The position numbers were made by a program, and so were the translations under genes. The notes beneath the pieces were generated by a model that was given only the letters and a program-made list of their open reading frames with translations, was not told the DNA's origin and did no database searches. Of a stretch of 32,694 nt of DNA, positions 1 to 9,106 are shown piece by piece (the first letter of the stretch is position 1; each line of letters opens with the position of its first letter). The stretch is from Thiorhodococcus minor (GTDB lineage Bacteria > Pseudomonadota > Gammaproteobacteria > Chromatiales > Chromatiaceae). The DNA lies in contig NZ_JAAIJQ010000066.1 in assembly GCF_010820565.1 (NCBI RefSeq), positions 1-32,694 of the forward strand, given 5' to 3'.

Positions 1-77
1 TCTGCAGCGCGCAGCCGACTTTGTGCTCGCCTTGGAGGCGCAACGATCCGTGAGTGGGACTTATGGGTAACGATATG
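1..77. other. sequence of unknown origin abutting a truncated MFS gene
   Basis: Family-like coding sequence of the neighbouring MFS gene stops near base 78, and the remaining bases to the window edge do not continue that protein. On the plus strand bases 2-70 read as an open frame ending in TAA, with the peptide RAADFVLALEAQRS near the middle. This weakly recalls the VLALK segment of some IS transposases, but it is too short to assign. It may be the end of an insertion sequence or a rearrangement joint. Confidence 0.3.
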
Positions 78-500
78 GCCATTGGCCGCGCCCAGCGCCT
101 CCTTGCCGACCAGCTCCTTGATGTAGCCGTACTTGGCGGGCGAGTAGAAGGCGCTCTGGGCCGCGAGCAGAAAGGTCATGGCGAAGGCCGGCCAGAACCA
201 GCCGAGGTAATAGAAGACCGTGATGCAGAGGGTCAGGCAGACGGCCAGCCAGGCACTGGCGCGCATGACGCGGTTCTTCGGAAAGCGGTCCGCGATGAAT
301 CCGGACGGCGTAAAGAGCAAGACGAACGGCAGGAGGATCAGCGCATTGACGATCGCGGTCAGCAGGACCTGCGTGTCGCCGTCATAGGTCTTGAACAAGG
401 TGTTCTGGATGATGATCTTGTGCCCCAGATCCACGAAGGCATTCAGGAAGATCATCAGCACATAGGCGAGAAAGCCCGAAACGCGAAACAGCTGACCCAT
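78..500 (-). pseudogene. truncated LplT/Aas-type MFS lysophospholipid transporter
   Basis: The minus-strand frame starting with ATG at 500 (GAGG about 9 nt upstream) reads MGQLFRVSGFLAYVLM and continues with hydrophobic segments. It carries hallmark stretches of the LplT/Aas MFS family: FLNAFVDLGHK in the first helix, GFIADRFPKNRVM in the loop between helices 2 and 3, and AFYSPAKYGYIKEL followed by GKEALGAANG. Family members flip lysophospholipids across the inner membrane and are often fused to an acyltransferase. After residue 141 the expected fourth-helix sequence is replaced by a basic, non-membrane sequence (HIVTHKSHSRIVAPP). The frame stays open to the window edge, but it is no longer an MFS protein. 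Only about three transmembrane helices remain, so the gene is probably inactive. An alternative is that the break is an assembly artefact at a contig end. Confidence 0.7.
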
Positions 501-671
501 GGCAAAACCTCAGTGATTGGTTGTGCGCCTTTCCAGCAACCTGCTTGCCAACACCAGCAGCGGAGGGGCAGCGAGCCAATGGATCAGCCTCATTCCGCTC
601 AAGGATAGCCCCTAGGCGAGGCAGCCTCCTCAGTCACGACAATGGGTGGCGCGCCGCTTCCAAGCGGCGCC

Positions 672-1787
672 CTAGGCGGACAAACCGAGCGCTTCGAGGT
701 AAGCGCGCGCGCTGCGAGCCTGCTCGTATTCGGCAACGGCCGACTTGAGCTCGGCGGCGTCAGTGGGCCTCTCCAGCGTCTTCAGCATGGCATCCGCCAT
801 ACATTCCGTGTCAGCCACGGGCACCAAATGTCCATAGCGGCCGTGATCGAGGATCTCCGAGGGGCCGCTCGGGCAGTCTGTCGCGACCACGGGCACCCCC
901 AGGGCCATCGCCTCTGTGAGGACATTGGGCGATCCCTCCCAGGCCGAGGACAGCACGAACACCGCCGCGCGCGCGAGATAGGCGTAAGGGTTGGCCTGAA
1001 AGCCGGGCATGGCGACCGCGTCCCTGAGCCCTAGCTCGCGGATCAGCCGCTCCAGTGTCTCGCGCCCGGCCCCTTCCCCGAGGATCATGAGCCGGCAATC
1101 CCGGACCTCGCGCACCTTGGCGAAGGCGCGGATCAGCGTCGGGAAGTCCTTCTGACGCTGCAGCCGGCCAGCGCCCATCAGCACGGGCGGCTGTCCTGGC
1201 TGCAGCCAGGGATGCGGACAAGGGGCCGCAGCCAGTGCCGGCAGCTCAGGCGTGATGACCGGGTTGCGGATGACGCGGATCTTCGCAGGCTCGACCCCCG
1301 AAATCCGCGCCGTGTCGGCGGCAACGCCCGCGGAGACCGCGATGATCTGGTCGATGTGCGGGTAGAGGCCTCGAATCGGCAGGTAGCGCAGCCAGCGCTC
1401 CATCACCGAGCGCTCCGACATGGCCTCCGAGAGGTTGGTGCCCAGCCGCAGCGCCAAGCGTGTCGAGCTGCCGGCAAGCAGCTTGGCGAGCACCGCCGCT
1501 CGACCCGCGCGATCTTTCGCGGCGAGCAAGGCAGGCGGTCGCTGCGTTTTCAGATACCTCGCCAGCTCGGGGATCGCGAGCTGGGTGTGCTTCGACGTCA
1601 ATCTCACGAGGCGGATGCCGTCCGGCAAGTCGGTCAGATGCGGACTCTCGGTTCTGACGGCGAGCAAATCGATCTGAACGCCCTGAGCCGCGATGCCCAG
1701 CGCAAGATTCAAGAGCATGCGCTCGACGCCACCGGCTCCCGAAAAAGAGGCGAATAGGGCGAGCCGGCGATCGGCGATCTGACTCAT
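672..1787 (-). CDS. glycosyltransferase family 4 (group 1)
   Basis: A 371-residue GT-B fold glycosyltransferase, probably transferring a sugar from a nucleotide-sugar donor to a surface polysaccharide or lipid acceptor at the inner-membrane face. The N-terminal domain opens with RLALFASFSGAGGVERML, the glycine-rich acceptor loop typical of GT4 enzymes. The C-terminal domain has GAGRLQRQKDFPTLI, MILGEGAGRETLE and the donor-binding EGSPNVLTEAMALGVPVV (the E-x7-E motif), followed by the usual TDCPSGPSEIL. The start is placed at ATG 1787 because the family begins at this point. The same frame stays open a further 70 codons upstream, but that extension is Ser/Arg/Asp-rich with no family resemblance. 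The ribosome binding site is weak. The gene reads towards the truncated MFS gene, 171 bp away. The acceptor cannot be told from sequence. Confidence 0.85.
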   Translation of the reverse strand: MSQIADRRLALFASFSGAGGVERMLLNLALGIAAQGVQIDLLAVRTESPHLTDLPDGIRLVRLTSKHTQLAIPELARYLKTQRPPALLAAKDRAGRAAVLAKLLAGSSTRLALRLGTNLSEAMSERSVMERWLRYLPIRGLYPHIDQIIAVSAGVAADTARISGVEPAKIRVIRNPVITPELPALAAAPCPHPWLQPGQPPVLMGAGRLQRQKDFPTLIRAFAKVREVRDCRLMILGEGAGRETLERLIRELGLRDAVAMPGFQANPYAYLARAAVFVLSSAWEGSPNVLTEAMALGVPVVATDCPSGPSEILDHGRYGHLVPVADTECMADAMLKTLERPTDAAELKSAVAEYEQARSARAYLEALGLSA

Positions 1788-2195
1788 TAGGGGCGATCTC
1801 TCTGATGGGCTGATCGAGGCAGGGAGCGAATCGAGGCGGGCGTGACTCGGCTTCGAGGGAATGCCCGCGGAGCGGCGGCTGGCGTCGGCATCGCGTGCGT
1901 CAGTTTGGCCTGCATCTAAAGTGGCTTGCATCACAGTCCTGAGATTTCTCGGCTCAGCTTTTTTGACGAATGGCCTAGACTGTGCCGAGGGTGTCATTCC
2001 CGGCGCACGAGCCAGCGAAGGTCACGCCCCAGGCCGACTCAAGCGTGAGACGAGCCCGAATGAGGTCGGCTTGAACGGCAACAGGGAATCCTGCCTTGGC
2101 GCAATTGGGGGCGCCAGCTCGGTGGTCATGATGACGCCGGTCCATTATTCTCTCAAAACCAGAAATCAGTTGGTGCTTTTGAAGGAGTCATCACG
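1788..2195. other. divergent intergenic region between glycosyltransferase and protease genes
   Basis: These 408 bases separate two divergent genes and should contain both promoters. No recognisable gene is present. For the protease side, TGGTCA (2123-2128) lies 17 nt before TATTCT (2146-2151), a weak sigma-70-like pair. An AAGGAG Shine-Dalgarno sequence lies near 2180-2185, just ahead of the protease start. Confidence 0.4.
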
Positions 2196-4658
2196 ATGGA
2201 AATAGATCGTCTGAGCGGGGGGGTGATTCCACTGATCTTCCTCGTGGCCATGGGAACGGCCTCTGCCGAAAGCGTCGATCCGCAGCAGCATGTGGACGAG
2301 CAGAAAGTCCAGGGTCAGGAGACGTTGCCGCCACTGCGCAACAAGAGAACCGATCTCCCAACCGAAGCCAAAGCGAGCTTCGAGCTCAGCGCGGCCGATC
2401 GCGAGAGGATCGCCGAGCGCAATCGCAAGGCGACGTCCGGCGCACCGCTCACGATCGGCCTGCTCCAGCGTGTCGATACCGCGATCGCCGTCGGCGAGAC
2501 GGGCGGCGAGGCCCTCACAGTCCATCGAGATGCGGAAAGCGGACTGACGACCTATACGGCAAAGCTAGACATCGAAGAGGCAGCCGGCGCTCGCGTCTTG
2601 CTCAAGCCGACGAATCTGCCGGCGGACGCAGTCATCAGCGTCTTCAACGACGCGGGCGACACCACGCAATACCGCGTCGGCTCCGGAGAGCGCTTCTGGA
2701 CCAATACGGTCACCGGCTCGTCGGTCTATGTCGAGATCGAGACAGCGGCAAACGCGGCCGAAGACGCTGGCGTCAGGATCGAGGCCGCCATGCTGATCGA
2801 TGGCGGCTCCCGGGCATTCTGTGAGACCAACCCAAGCTGCATCCAGGATGGCTCCTGCCACACTCAGCGCGAATGGCCCGCGATCGACAAGGCCAGAAAG
2901 GCCGTTGCGCACATCAACTTCATCGAGGACGGCTGGGGCTACATCTGCTCCGGTGCCCTGCTCGCCGATACCGACGACGACACCACCATTCCGTACTTCT
3001 TGACCGCCGACCACTGCGTCAACGACCCCGATGTCGCGGCCACGGTCGAGACCTGGTTCAATTACAAGACGCCCTTCTGCAACGCGGGCTGCCCCCCGAT
3101 CCTGCCCGCAACGGCCTCGACCCTAGGGGCGACCCTGCTGCAGCACTCCGCCGTCGACGATCACAGCCTGCTCGCGCTCGACGAGATGCCGCCCGCCGAC
3201 GCCTGGTACCTCGGTTGGACGAGCGACCCCGTGGCAGGGGCCGACGGCACCCTAGCCTTCCGCATCAGCCATCCGAATGGCTCTCCACAGACCTACTCGG
3301 CGTACCGGATCGACCGGGGCACGAGCCCGACCGACTACTGCGCCACCAAGACCATGTCGCGCGGGAGGTTCATCGTATCCCGCAGTCTGGCAGGCGCCAC
3401 TGACGGCGGCAGCAGCGGCGCGCCACTCATCCTCGGCGATGGGCGCGTCGTCGGGCAGCTGTTTGGGCTGTGTGGCTATAGCGTCGATGACGTCTGCGAC
3501 TTCGACAGCAACGTCACCATGGATGGTGCCTTTGCGAATTACTTCGACGAGGTCGCGCAATGGCTGAGTCCCAATGAAGACGGGCTGCCGCTGACGGTCC
3601 AGAAGCTAGGCACGGGCGAAGGCCTGGTTCGGTCCTCGGTCGACGACGGATCGGACACAGCCGAGACGTCCGCGGCCGCGACGGCGGCGCTGCTCGGCAG
3701 CGAGCCGGTCGAGCAATCCGAGTGGCCCTGGCAGGCGGCGCTCAAGATCACGACCTGGCGCATCAACGGCAAATGGACCTGCAGCGGATCCGTGATCGCC
3801 CCGACCTGGATCCTCACGGCGGCGCACTGCATCGTCGACGACATCGACGAGCGCTACAACACCGTAGCACCCGCCAACATCCAGGTGCGCACGGGGTCCG
3901 ACCACTTCGAGTACGGCGGACAGACCTCCTCGGTGAAGCGGATCGTGAAGCACCCTGAGTTCGATCCCATCACCCGTGATCATGACATCGCGCTGCTCGA
4001 GCTGAAGAGCCCCGTCTATGTGCATCCCGTTCGCCCAGTCACCTGGGAGCGCGAGCCGACCTTGGCTTGCCCGGGGATCATGGGCGCGGTGACCGGCTGG
4101 TCGGATACCGACGTCTGCGGTCAAAGCTCGGTCGTGCTCTCCAAGGTCGACACATCGATCGAGGATCCCGACATCTGCCGCAGTGCCTACGGAAGCACCT
4201 CGATCACCGGGAACATGCTTTGCACCTCCTCCCTGATCGAAGACGACACCCTCTGTCAGGAGGACGATGGCGCTCCCCTCGTCGTGGACAATGGCCGTGG
4301 CGGCTACACCCAAGCCGGCATCGTCAGCTGGGGCAACAGCTGCGAGACACCTGATGCGCCGACCGTCTACACGCGCCTGGCCCCCCATGTGGAGTGGATG
4401 GAATACGTGACCGGGGACGATCTTTCGTCCGATGTCGGCCCGGGCGTCATCGACTGCGGCAGCAACTGCATCAGCCAGTTCGCCAAGGACACCCTGGTCA
4501 CGCTCACCGCGACGGCCATCCCGGGCTCGGTCTTCGCCGGCTGGGACGGCGCCTGCGCCGGAACCGAGTCGACCTGTGACGTCACCATGACCCAGGCGCT
4601 GAACGTCAAGGCGATGTTCAACTCCGCAAAACTAGGCGCCAGATCCTGCAGTAACTGA
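2196..4658 (+). CDS. secreted tandem serine-protease protein: lysyl-endopeptidase-like domain plus inactive-looking trypsin-like domain
   Basis: The product has 820 residues. A signal peptide spans residues 1-24, with cleavage expected after ASA. Domain 1 (about 210-455) resembles lysyl endopeptidase/Achromobacter protease I-type S1 enzymes: His273 in TADHCV, Asp321/322 in DDHSLLAL and Ser407 in GGSSGAP form a complete triad. Domain 2 (about 505-735) is chymotrypsin-like, with WPWQAAL, His544 in TAAHCI and Asp597 in DHDIALLEL. Where GDSGGP is expected it reads CQEDDGAPLV, so the nucleophile position is Asp691 and this domain should not be catalytic. The tail (about 745-812) is Cys-paired and matches a bacterial beta-repeat domain (FAGWDGACAG, NVKAMFN), likely for surface or matrix binding. 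The start is supported by AAGGAG. A terminator follows. The enzyme is probably extracellular, and its substrate is unknown. Confidence 0.85.
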   Translation: MEIDRLSGGVIPLIFLVAMGTASAESVDPQQHVDEQKVQGQETLPPLRNKRTDLPTEAKASFELSAADRERIAERNRKATSGAPLTIGLLQRVDTAIAVGETGGEALTVHRDAESGLTTYTAKLDIEEAAGARVLLKPTNLPADAVISVFNDAGDTTQYRVGSGERFWTNTVTGSSVYVEIETAANAAEDAGVRIEAAMLIDGGSRAFCETNPSCIQDGSCHTQREWPAIDKARKAVAHINFIEDGWGYICSGALLADTDDDTTIPYFLTADHCVNDPDVAATVETWFNYKTPFCNAGCPPILPATASTLGATLLQHSAVDDHSLLALDEMPPADAWYLGWTSDPVAGADGTLAFRISHPNGSPQTYSAYRIDRGTSPTDYCATKTMSRGRFIVSRSLAGATDGGSSGAPLILGDGRVVGQLFGLCGYSVDDVCDFDSNVTMDGAFANYFDEVAQWLSPNEDGLPLTVQKLGTGEGLVRSSVDDGSDTAETSAAATAALLGSEPVEQSEWPWQAALKITTWRINGKWTCSGSVIAPTWILTAAHCIVDDIDERYNTVAPANIQVRTGSDHFEYGGQTSSVKRIVKHPEFDPITRDHDIALLELKSPVYVHPVRPVTWEREPTLACPGIMGAVTGWSDTDVCGQSSVVLSKVDTSIEDPDICRSAYGSTSITGNMLCTSSLIEDDTLCQEDDGAPLVVDNGRGGYTQAGIVSWGNSCETPDAPTVYTRLAPHVEWMEYVTGDDLSSDVGPGVIDCGSNCISQFAKDTLVTLTATAIPGSVFAGWDGACAGTESTCDVTMTQALNVKAMFNSAKLGARSCSN

Positions 4659-4691
4659 GCCGCCCCAAGCGGCTTCGGACCTACCCGCCAC

Positions 4692-4719
4692 GCCCGAGCC
4701 CCTAGGGGCTCGGGCTTTT
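4692..4719 (+). terminator. intrinsic terminator after the protease gene
   Basis: A near-perfect palindrome, GCCCGAGCCCC-TA-GGGGCTCGGGC, is followed by TTTT. It lies 33 nt after the protease stop codon in the same orientation. The stem centre contains CCTAGG. Confidence 0.85.
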
Positions 4720-4793
4720 CGCGTCCGTGCGATCGCTAGTGGCCGCGAGAGAGGTGTCAGCCTCAGGCAGGCCGAAGGCGCGGGTCGGCGATT

Positions 4794-4829
4794 CCTCTGT
4801 CCTCCCTCGCGTCCTTTGCGCCTTTGCGG
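4794..4829. repeat. CGCAAAGG-type intergenic repeat
   Basis: Read on the minus strand, this stretch is a run of short A/G-rich units of the type CGCAAAGGCGCAAAGGACG, ending in GGACAGAGG. Similar arrays are scattered between genes in many proteobacterial and cyanobacterial genomes; this is recalled knowledge, not searched here. It has no coding potential. Confidence 0.45.
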
Positions 4830-4961
4830 CTCGAGCTGCGGCTTCCCCGACGAGCACCAAGCCATCCCCCTCACGCCTCGAGGGTGCGGCAAGGGCGCGC
4901 CTTGAGTAGCATTTGGGTCTTTGGCCTAACCCGCCTCACGCCTTTGCAGAGCGCCGCGAGA

Positions 4962-5924
4962 ATGGACAGCAACGATCAGACCATCTATCCGCCCATCGAG
5001 CCCTTCGCAACCCATGCGATATCCGTCGACAACGGACACCGGCTCCACGCCGAGGAGTGCGGCCGCCCGGACGGCATCCCCGCGCTCTTCCTGCACGGCG
5101 GGCCGGGCGCGGGCTGCGAGCCGGCGCATCGCCGCTTCTTCGATCCGGCCCGCTATCGCGCCGTGCTCTTCGACCAGCGCGGCTGCGGACGCTCCACGCC
5201 GCATGCCTCCTTGACGGCCAACACCACCTGGGACCTGGTCTCGGATATCGAGCTCATCCGCCAGCAGCTCGGCATCGAGCGCTGGCTGGTCTTCGGCGGC
5301 TCCTGGGGCTCGACCCTGGCACTGTCCTACGCGGAGGCGCATCCGGAGCGCGTCTCCGCCCTGGTGGTGCGGGGGATCTTTCTGTGTCGGGACGAGGAGA
5401 TTCGCTGGTTCTATCAGGAGGGCGCGAGCTGGGTCTATCCGGATCATTGGCAGGACTATCTCGCCCCCATTCCAGAGACAGAGCGCGGCGACTTGCTCTC
5501 GGCCTATCACAAGCGGCTGACGAGCGAAGACGCCCAGGTACGCATGGAGGCCGCGCGCGCCTGGTCGATTTGGGAGGGGCGCACGGCGACCCTGCTCGGC
5601 AATCCCCAGGTCGAGGCGCACTTCGCCGATCCCCATGTCGCCCTGAGCCTGGCGCGGATCGAATGCCACTACTTCATGAATCAGGCCTTCCTCGCACCCA
5701 GCCAGCTGCTGCGCGACGCCCACCGCCTGGCCGCTATTCCAGGCATCATCGTCCAGGGGCGCTACGACCTCATCTGCCCCATGCGCTCGGCCTGGGAGCT
5801 CCATCTGGCCTGGCCGACCGCCGAGCTGCAAGTCATCCCAGACGCCGGACACTCGGCCTTCGAGCTCGGCATCCAGCGCGCCCTGGTCGCCGCGACCGAC
5901 CGCTTCGCCCAGGCGCTCGGATGA
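4962..5924 (+). CDS. pip: prolyl iminopeptidase (alpha/beta hydrolase, S33)
   Basis: This 320-residue cytoplasmic peptidase removes N-terminal proline from peptides. The alpha/beta-hydrolase core is complete: the oxyanion-hole motif HGGPGAG, then [12 protein letters not shown], the nucleophile Ser114 in GGSWGST, Asp269 in GRYDLICP and His297 in [14 protein letters not shown] and the [10 protein letters not shown] segment are characteristic of the proline iminopeptidase subfamily. The ATG at 4962 is chosen because family similarity begins there ([15 protein letters not shown]). The frame stays open upstream, but through low-complexity sequence overlapping the CGCAAAGG-type repeat. The Shine-Dalgarno sequence is weak. 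The stop codon overlaps the dtd start by 4 nt (ATGA), so the two are translationally coupled. Confidence 0.92.
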   Translation: MDSNDQTIYPPIEPFATHAISVDNGHRLHAEECGRPDGIPALFLHGGPGAGCEPAHRRFFDPARYRAVLFDQRGCGRSTPHASLTANTTWDLVSDIELIRQQLGIERWLVFGGSWGSTLALSYAEAHPERVSALVVRGIFLCRDEEIRWFYQEGASWVYPDHWQDYLAPIPETERGDLLSAYHKRLTSEDAQVRMEAARAWSIWEGRTATLLGNPQVEAHFADPHVALSLARIECHYFMNQAFLAPSQLLRDAHRLAAIPGIIVQGRYDLICPMRSAWELHLAWPTAELQVIPDAGHSAFELGIQRALVAATDRFAQALG

Positions 5925-6358
5925 TCGGGCTGCTGCAGCGCGTAACCGAGGCGCAGGTCGCGGTGGACGGAGAGGTCGTCGGGGCCATCGAGCGCGGGCT
6001 CATGGTCCTGGTCGGCGTGCAAAAGGGCGACACGGAGGCGCGCGCCGACCGGCTGCTCGAGCGCCTGCTCGGCTATCGCGTCTTTCCTGACGCCGACGAC
6101 AGGATGAATCTCAGCCTGCGTGACATCGCAGGGGGGCTCTTGCTGGTGCCTCAATTCACCTTGGCGGCCGATACCAAGAAGGGCACACGCGCCAGCTTCA
6201 CGTCGGCCGCGCCGCCGGACGAGGGCAAGCGGCTATTCGACTATCTGGTGGCCCAGGCAGCCATGGCCCACGCCAGCGTCGCGACCGGGCGTTTCGGCGC
6301 CGATATGAAGGTCGGCCTGCTCAACGACGGCCCAGTGACCTTTTGGCTGGAGACCTGA
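5921..6358 (+). CDS. dtd: D-aminoacyl-tRNA deacylase
   Basis: This 145-residue enzyme hydrolyses D-aminoacyl-tRNAs and mischarged Gly-tRNA(Ala), protecting translation from D-amino acids. It matches the family over its full length: [13 protein letters not shown] at the start, [10 protein letters not shown] in the centre with Thr80, and the C-terminal [10 protein letters not shown] containing the Gly-cisPro chiral filter. Position 77, Ser in the E. coli enzyme (SQFT), is Pro here (VPQFTL). This occurs next to the conserved Thr80 and is probably lineage-specific. The gene overlaps pip by 4 nt and so depends on pip translation. No clear terminator follows. Confidence 0.95.
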   Translation: MIGLLQRVTEAQVAVDGEVVGAIERGLMVLVGVQKGDTEARADRLLERLLGYRVFPDADDRMNLSLRDIAGGLLLVPQFTLAADTKKGTRASFTSAAPPDEGKRLFDYLVAQAAMAHASVATGRFGADMKVGLLNDGPVTFWLET

Positions 6359-6527
6359 GATTGGGAGTCGCGCGCTGGCTCCATCAGACGGCGGCCATTA
6401 TGATGCTGCCCCTTGGCGCTATCCGTCGCGCGGGGCCTCATGGCCGCGATCTCCAACGCGATGTCCCGAATGAATGGCGGGCAGCCTCCGACTCCACTTC
6501 GGATATGCATACCTGGAGGCCCTCGTG

Positions 6528-8408
6528 ATGAGCCCCGCGGTCCAACGTTGCACTGAGATCTATGCCATCGACCGCTGGGGCGAGGGCTACTTCGGCATCA
6601 ATGCGCAGGGCCATCTCTGCGCGCGGCCGGACCCGAAGCGCGCGACGGAGATCGACCTCGCCATCTTGGCGGAGGAGATCGCCGAGGCGGGACTCTCCCT
6701 TCCCGTGCTCGTTCGCTTCAACGACATCCTCCGCCACCGCGTGCGCGCGCTTCACCAGGCCTTCGCGGACGCGAGCGCGCATTGCGGCTATCAAGGGCGC
6801 TACCAGCCGGTCTATCCCATCAAGGTCAACCAGCAGGCCGGCGTGGTCCGCGAGATCCTACACGCCGGCAACGCAGGTCTGGAAGCGGGCAGCAAGCCGG
6901 AGCTGATGGCCGTCCTGGCGCTCTCCCCGCCTGGCGGCTTGATCGTCTGCAATGGCTACAAGGATCGCGAGTACATCCGCCTAGCCTTGATCGGCCGCCG
7001 GCTCGGGCTGCGCGTCTACCTAGTGATCGAGAAGCCGTCGGAAGTGCCCCTGATCCTGGAGGAGGCCGAGCGGCTGGGCGTCGAGCCATTGCTTGGGGTG
7101 CGCGTTCGCCTAGCCGCGGCCGCCGCGGGCAACTGGCAGAGCTCCGGCGGCGAAAAAGCCAAGTTCGGGCTCGCCGCCAATCAAATCCTGCAGCTGGTCG
7201 GCACCCTGACGCAGGCAGGCCGGCTCGACTGGCTGTGCCTGCTGCACGCCCATCTCGGCTCCCAGATCCCGAGCCTTCAGGACATCCGCGCCGGGGCCGC
7301 CGAGCTGGTGCGCTTCTACGCCGAGCTGCGGCGTCTGGGAGCCCCCATCGGCATCATCGATGTCGGCGGCGGGCTCGGCGTCGACTACGAGGGAACGCGC
7401 ACCCGCAATTACTGCTCGGTCAACTACGGACTCGAGGGCTACGCCTCCGCCATCGTGACCACCATCGCCGACGAGTGCCGCCGCGACGGGCTGCCCGAGC
7501 CAGACCTGCTGAGCGAGTCCGGGCGGGCCATGACCGCGCATCACGCCGTCCTCATCGCCAATGTCATCGACCGCGAGCAGGCCGGCGGGCAGGAGGTCGA
7601 GCCCCGCATTGACGAGACGGATGGCACGCTCACCGCGCTCAGCCACCAGCTGCGCATCGCCGGACAGGGCTCGCCCCAAGAGATCTATGCCGCCTCGCGC
7701 GAGCTGCTCGACGCCGCCCGCGGGCGATTCGCCCAGGACAAGCTGGACCTAGCTGGCCGGGCACGCGCCGAGGAGCTCTTCTTCGCCATCTGCCGCGCCC
7801 TCGCGGGGCGGCTGGACCCAGGCGTCCGCCGACACCGCGAGCTGGCGGACGAGGTCAATGCCCTCTTGGCGGACAAGCTGTTCTGCAACTTCTCGCTCTT
7901 CCAATCCTTGCCGGACATCTGGGCACTAGGCCAGATCTTCCCCATCGTGCCCATTCAACGCCTCGACGAGAAGCCGACCGCGCGCGCCGTGGTGCATGAC
8001 CTGACCTGCGACTCCGACGGCTGCATCGCGCACTATGTCGACGAGGGTGGCATCGAGGCCAGCTTGCCGGTGCATGCCGATGCCGGCACCCGCGAGTCCT
8101 ATCTGCTCGGATTCTTCATGGTCGGCGCCTATCAGGAGATCCTCGGCGACATCCACAACCTCTTCGGCGACACGGATGCCGTGAATGTAGAGCTGGACCC
8201 GAGCGCCCCGCGCGGCTATCGCCTGCTGGAGGCCGAGCGGGGCGACACCACCGACGAGCTGCTGAGCTACGTCCACTTCGAGCCGCGCGCCCTGCTCACC
8301 CACTACAGGCGCAAGCTCGAGGCGACCGGGCTGGATCGGCCCACCCGCGAGCGCCTCTTCGTGGAGCTGAAGGCCGGGCTCTACGGCTATACCTATCTGG
8401 AAACCTGA
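6528..8408 (+). CDS. speA: biosynthetic arginine decarboxylase (PLP-dependent)
   Basis: This 626-residue enzyme converts arginine to agmatine, the first step of the agmatine route to putrescine. The length and layout fit SpeA: an N-terminal alanine-racemase-like barrel with the PLP lysine in YPIKVNQQ, then LLHAHLGSQI, the glycine-rich phosphate loop DVGGGLGVDYEG and SESGRAMTAHHA. The helical insertion and the C-terminal beta domain (LTCDSDGCI, LLGFFMVGAYQEILGDIHNLFGD) follow. The start is ATG 6528, which has GGAGG about 10 nt upstream. The frame is open 18 codons further upstream, but that extension is not conserved-looking. The 169 bp to dtd contain no gene or terminator that I can identify. 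Confidence 0.95.
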   Translation: MSPAVQRCTEIYAIDRWGEGYFGINAQGHLCARPDPKRATEIDLAILAEEIAEAGLSLPVLVRFNDILRHRVRALHQAFADASAHCGYQGRYQPVYPIKVNQQAGVVREILHAGNAGLEAGSKPELMAVLALSPPGGLIVCNGYKDREYIRLALIGRRLGLRVYLVIEKPSEVPLILEEAERLGVEPLLGVRVRLAAAAAGNWQSSGGEKAKFGLAANQILQLVGTLTQAGRLDWLCLLHAHLGSQIPSLQDIRAGAAELVRFYAELRRLGAPIGIIDVGGGLGVDYEGTRTRNYCSVNYGLEGYASAIVTTIADECRRDGLPEPDLLSESGRAMTAHHAVLIANVIDREQAGGQEVEPRIDETDGTLTALSHQLRIAGQGSPQEIYAASRELLDAARGRFAQDKLDLAGRARAEELFFAICRALAGRLDPGVRRHRELADEVNALLADKLFCNFSLFQSLPDIWALGQIFPIVPIQRLDEKPTARAVVHDLTCDSDGCIAHYVDEGGIEASLPVHADAGTRESYLLGFFMVGAYQEILGDIHNLFGDTDAVNVELDPSAPRGYRLLEAERGDTTDELLSYVHFEPRALLTHYRRKLEATGLDRPTRERLFVELKAGLYGYTYLET

Positions 8409-8567
8409 GCGGAGCGCGCGCCATGTGCATCCCGACCGCATCGCACCAGCATGAAGGCCAAGCCGGAGCCAATCCCAGGCGCGGCCTGCGCGAGCGTCCG
8501 GGATGCTCCAGGCGCTGGCGGCCGCGCTCGGCCTCTCGCCCGACATCCAGCCCAAGGAGCCCGTCTG

Positions 8568-8921
8568 ATGCATGAGCTGTCACTCTGTCAGGCGCTGCTC
8601 GATCAAGTCGAGCGCGTCGCCAAGGACCACAGGGCAACGCGGGTCGACCGCATCTTGCTCAAGGTCGGCCCTCTATCCGGCGTCGAGCCGAGCCTACTGA
8701 AGCATGCCTATCCGCTGGCCGCGACCGGCACCATCGCCGAGGCCGCCGAGCTGGTGATCGAGCCGGCCGAGGTGCGGGTGCACTGCCTCGACTGCGGCGC
8801 GGAGACGGACGCCCAGCCCAACCGTCTGCTATGCGGCAGTTGCGGCAGCTTCAAGACCCGTCTGGTCAGCGGCGACGAGATGCTGCTGGCCAACCTCGAG
8901 CTCACCATTCCCGACGACTGA
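8568..8921 (+). CDS. hypA: hydrogenase nickel-incorporation metallochaperone HypA
   Basis: This 117-residue protein works with HypB to insert nickel into [NiFe]-hydrogenase large subunits. It begins MHELSLCQALL; Met1, His2 and Glu3 form the nickel site in the family. A structural zinc site is made by Cys73/Cys76 (CLDC) and Cys89/Cys92 (CGSC). The start is preceded by AAGGAG at about 8554. A longer in-frame ATG at 8451 exists but would hide the essential N-terminal His. hypB lies 185 bp downstream. No other hyp or hydrogenase gene is in the window, so the structural genes must lie elsewhere. Confidence 0.95.
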   Translation: MHELSLCQALLDQVERVAKDHRATRVDRILLKVGPLSGVEPSLLKHAYPLAATGTIAEAAELVIEPAEVRVHCLDCGAETDAQPNRLLCGSCGSFKTRLVSGDEMLLANLELTIPDD

Positions 8922-9106
8922 CGACAGGCCGCATCTTCCGAGCACCTGGCGAAGCACCGCATCCGCGGGCGCCGACCGACGCCTACCCCGGACTCCGATC
9001 GGCGCGCGACGCGATGCGGCGGCCGCAGAGTCGCGCGAGATGACAGAAATGCTAAACCTCGGCGATATGATGACGTACACTGCCGTTTTCGCTGGGAGAT
9101 GCCACT

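Noticed and set aside
646-675. 7-bp inverted repeat after the GT4 gene as a terminator
   Set aside because: A GC-rich stem is present but there is no T-run on the minus strand, so it was not called.
1788-1997. 70-codon N-terminal extension of the GT4 glycosyltransferase
   Set aside because: Ser/Arg/Asp-rich, not family-like; the internal ATG at 1787 fits the family start.
4824-4961. 46-codon extension of the prolyl iminopeptidase
   Set aside because: It is translated repeat and low-complexity sequence; family similarity begins at ATG 4962.
8409-8567. open stretch before hypA ending in DIQPKEPV that could be a gene remnant
   Set aside because: Too short, with no recognisable protein family; it may be only leader sequence.
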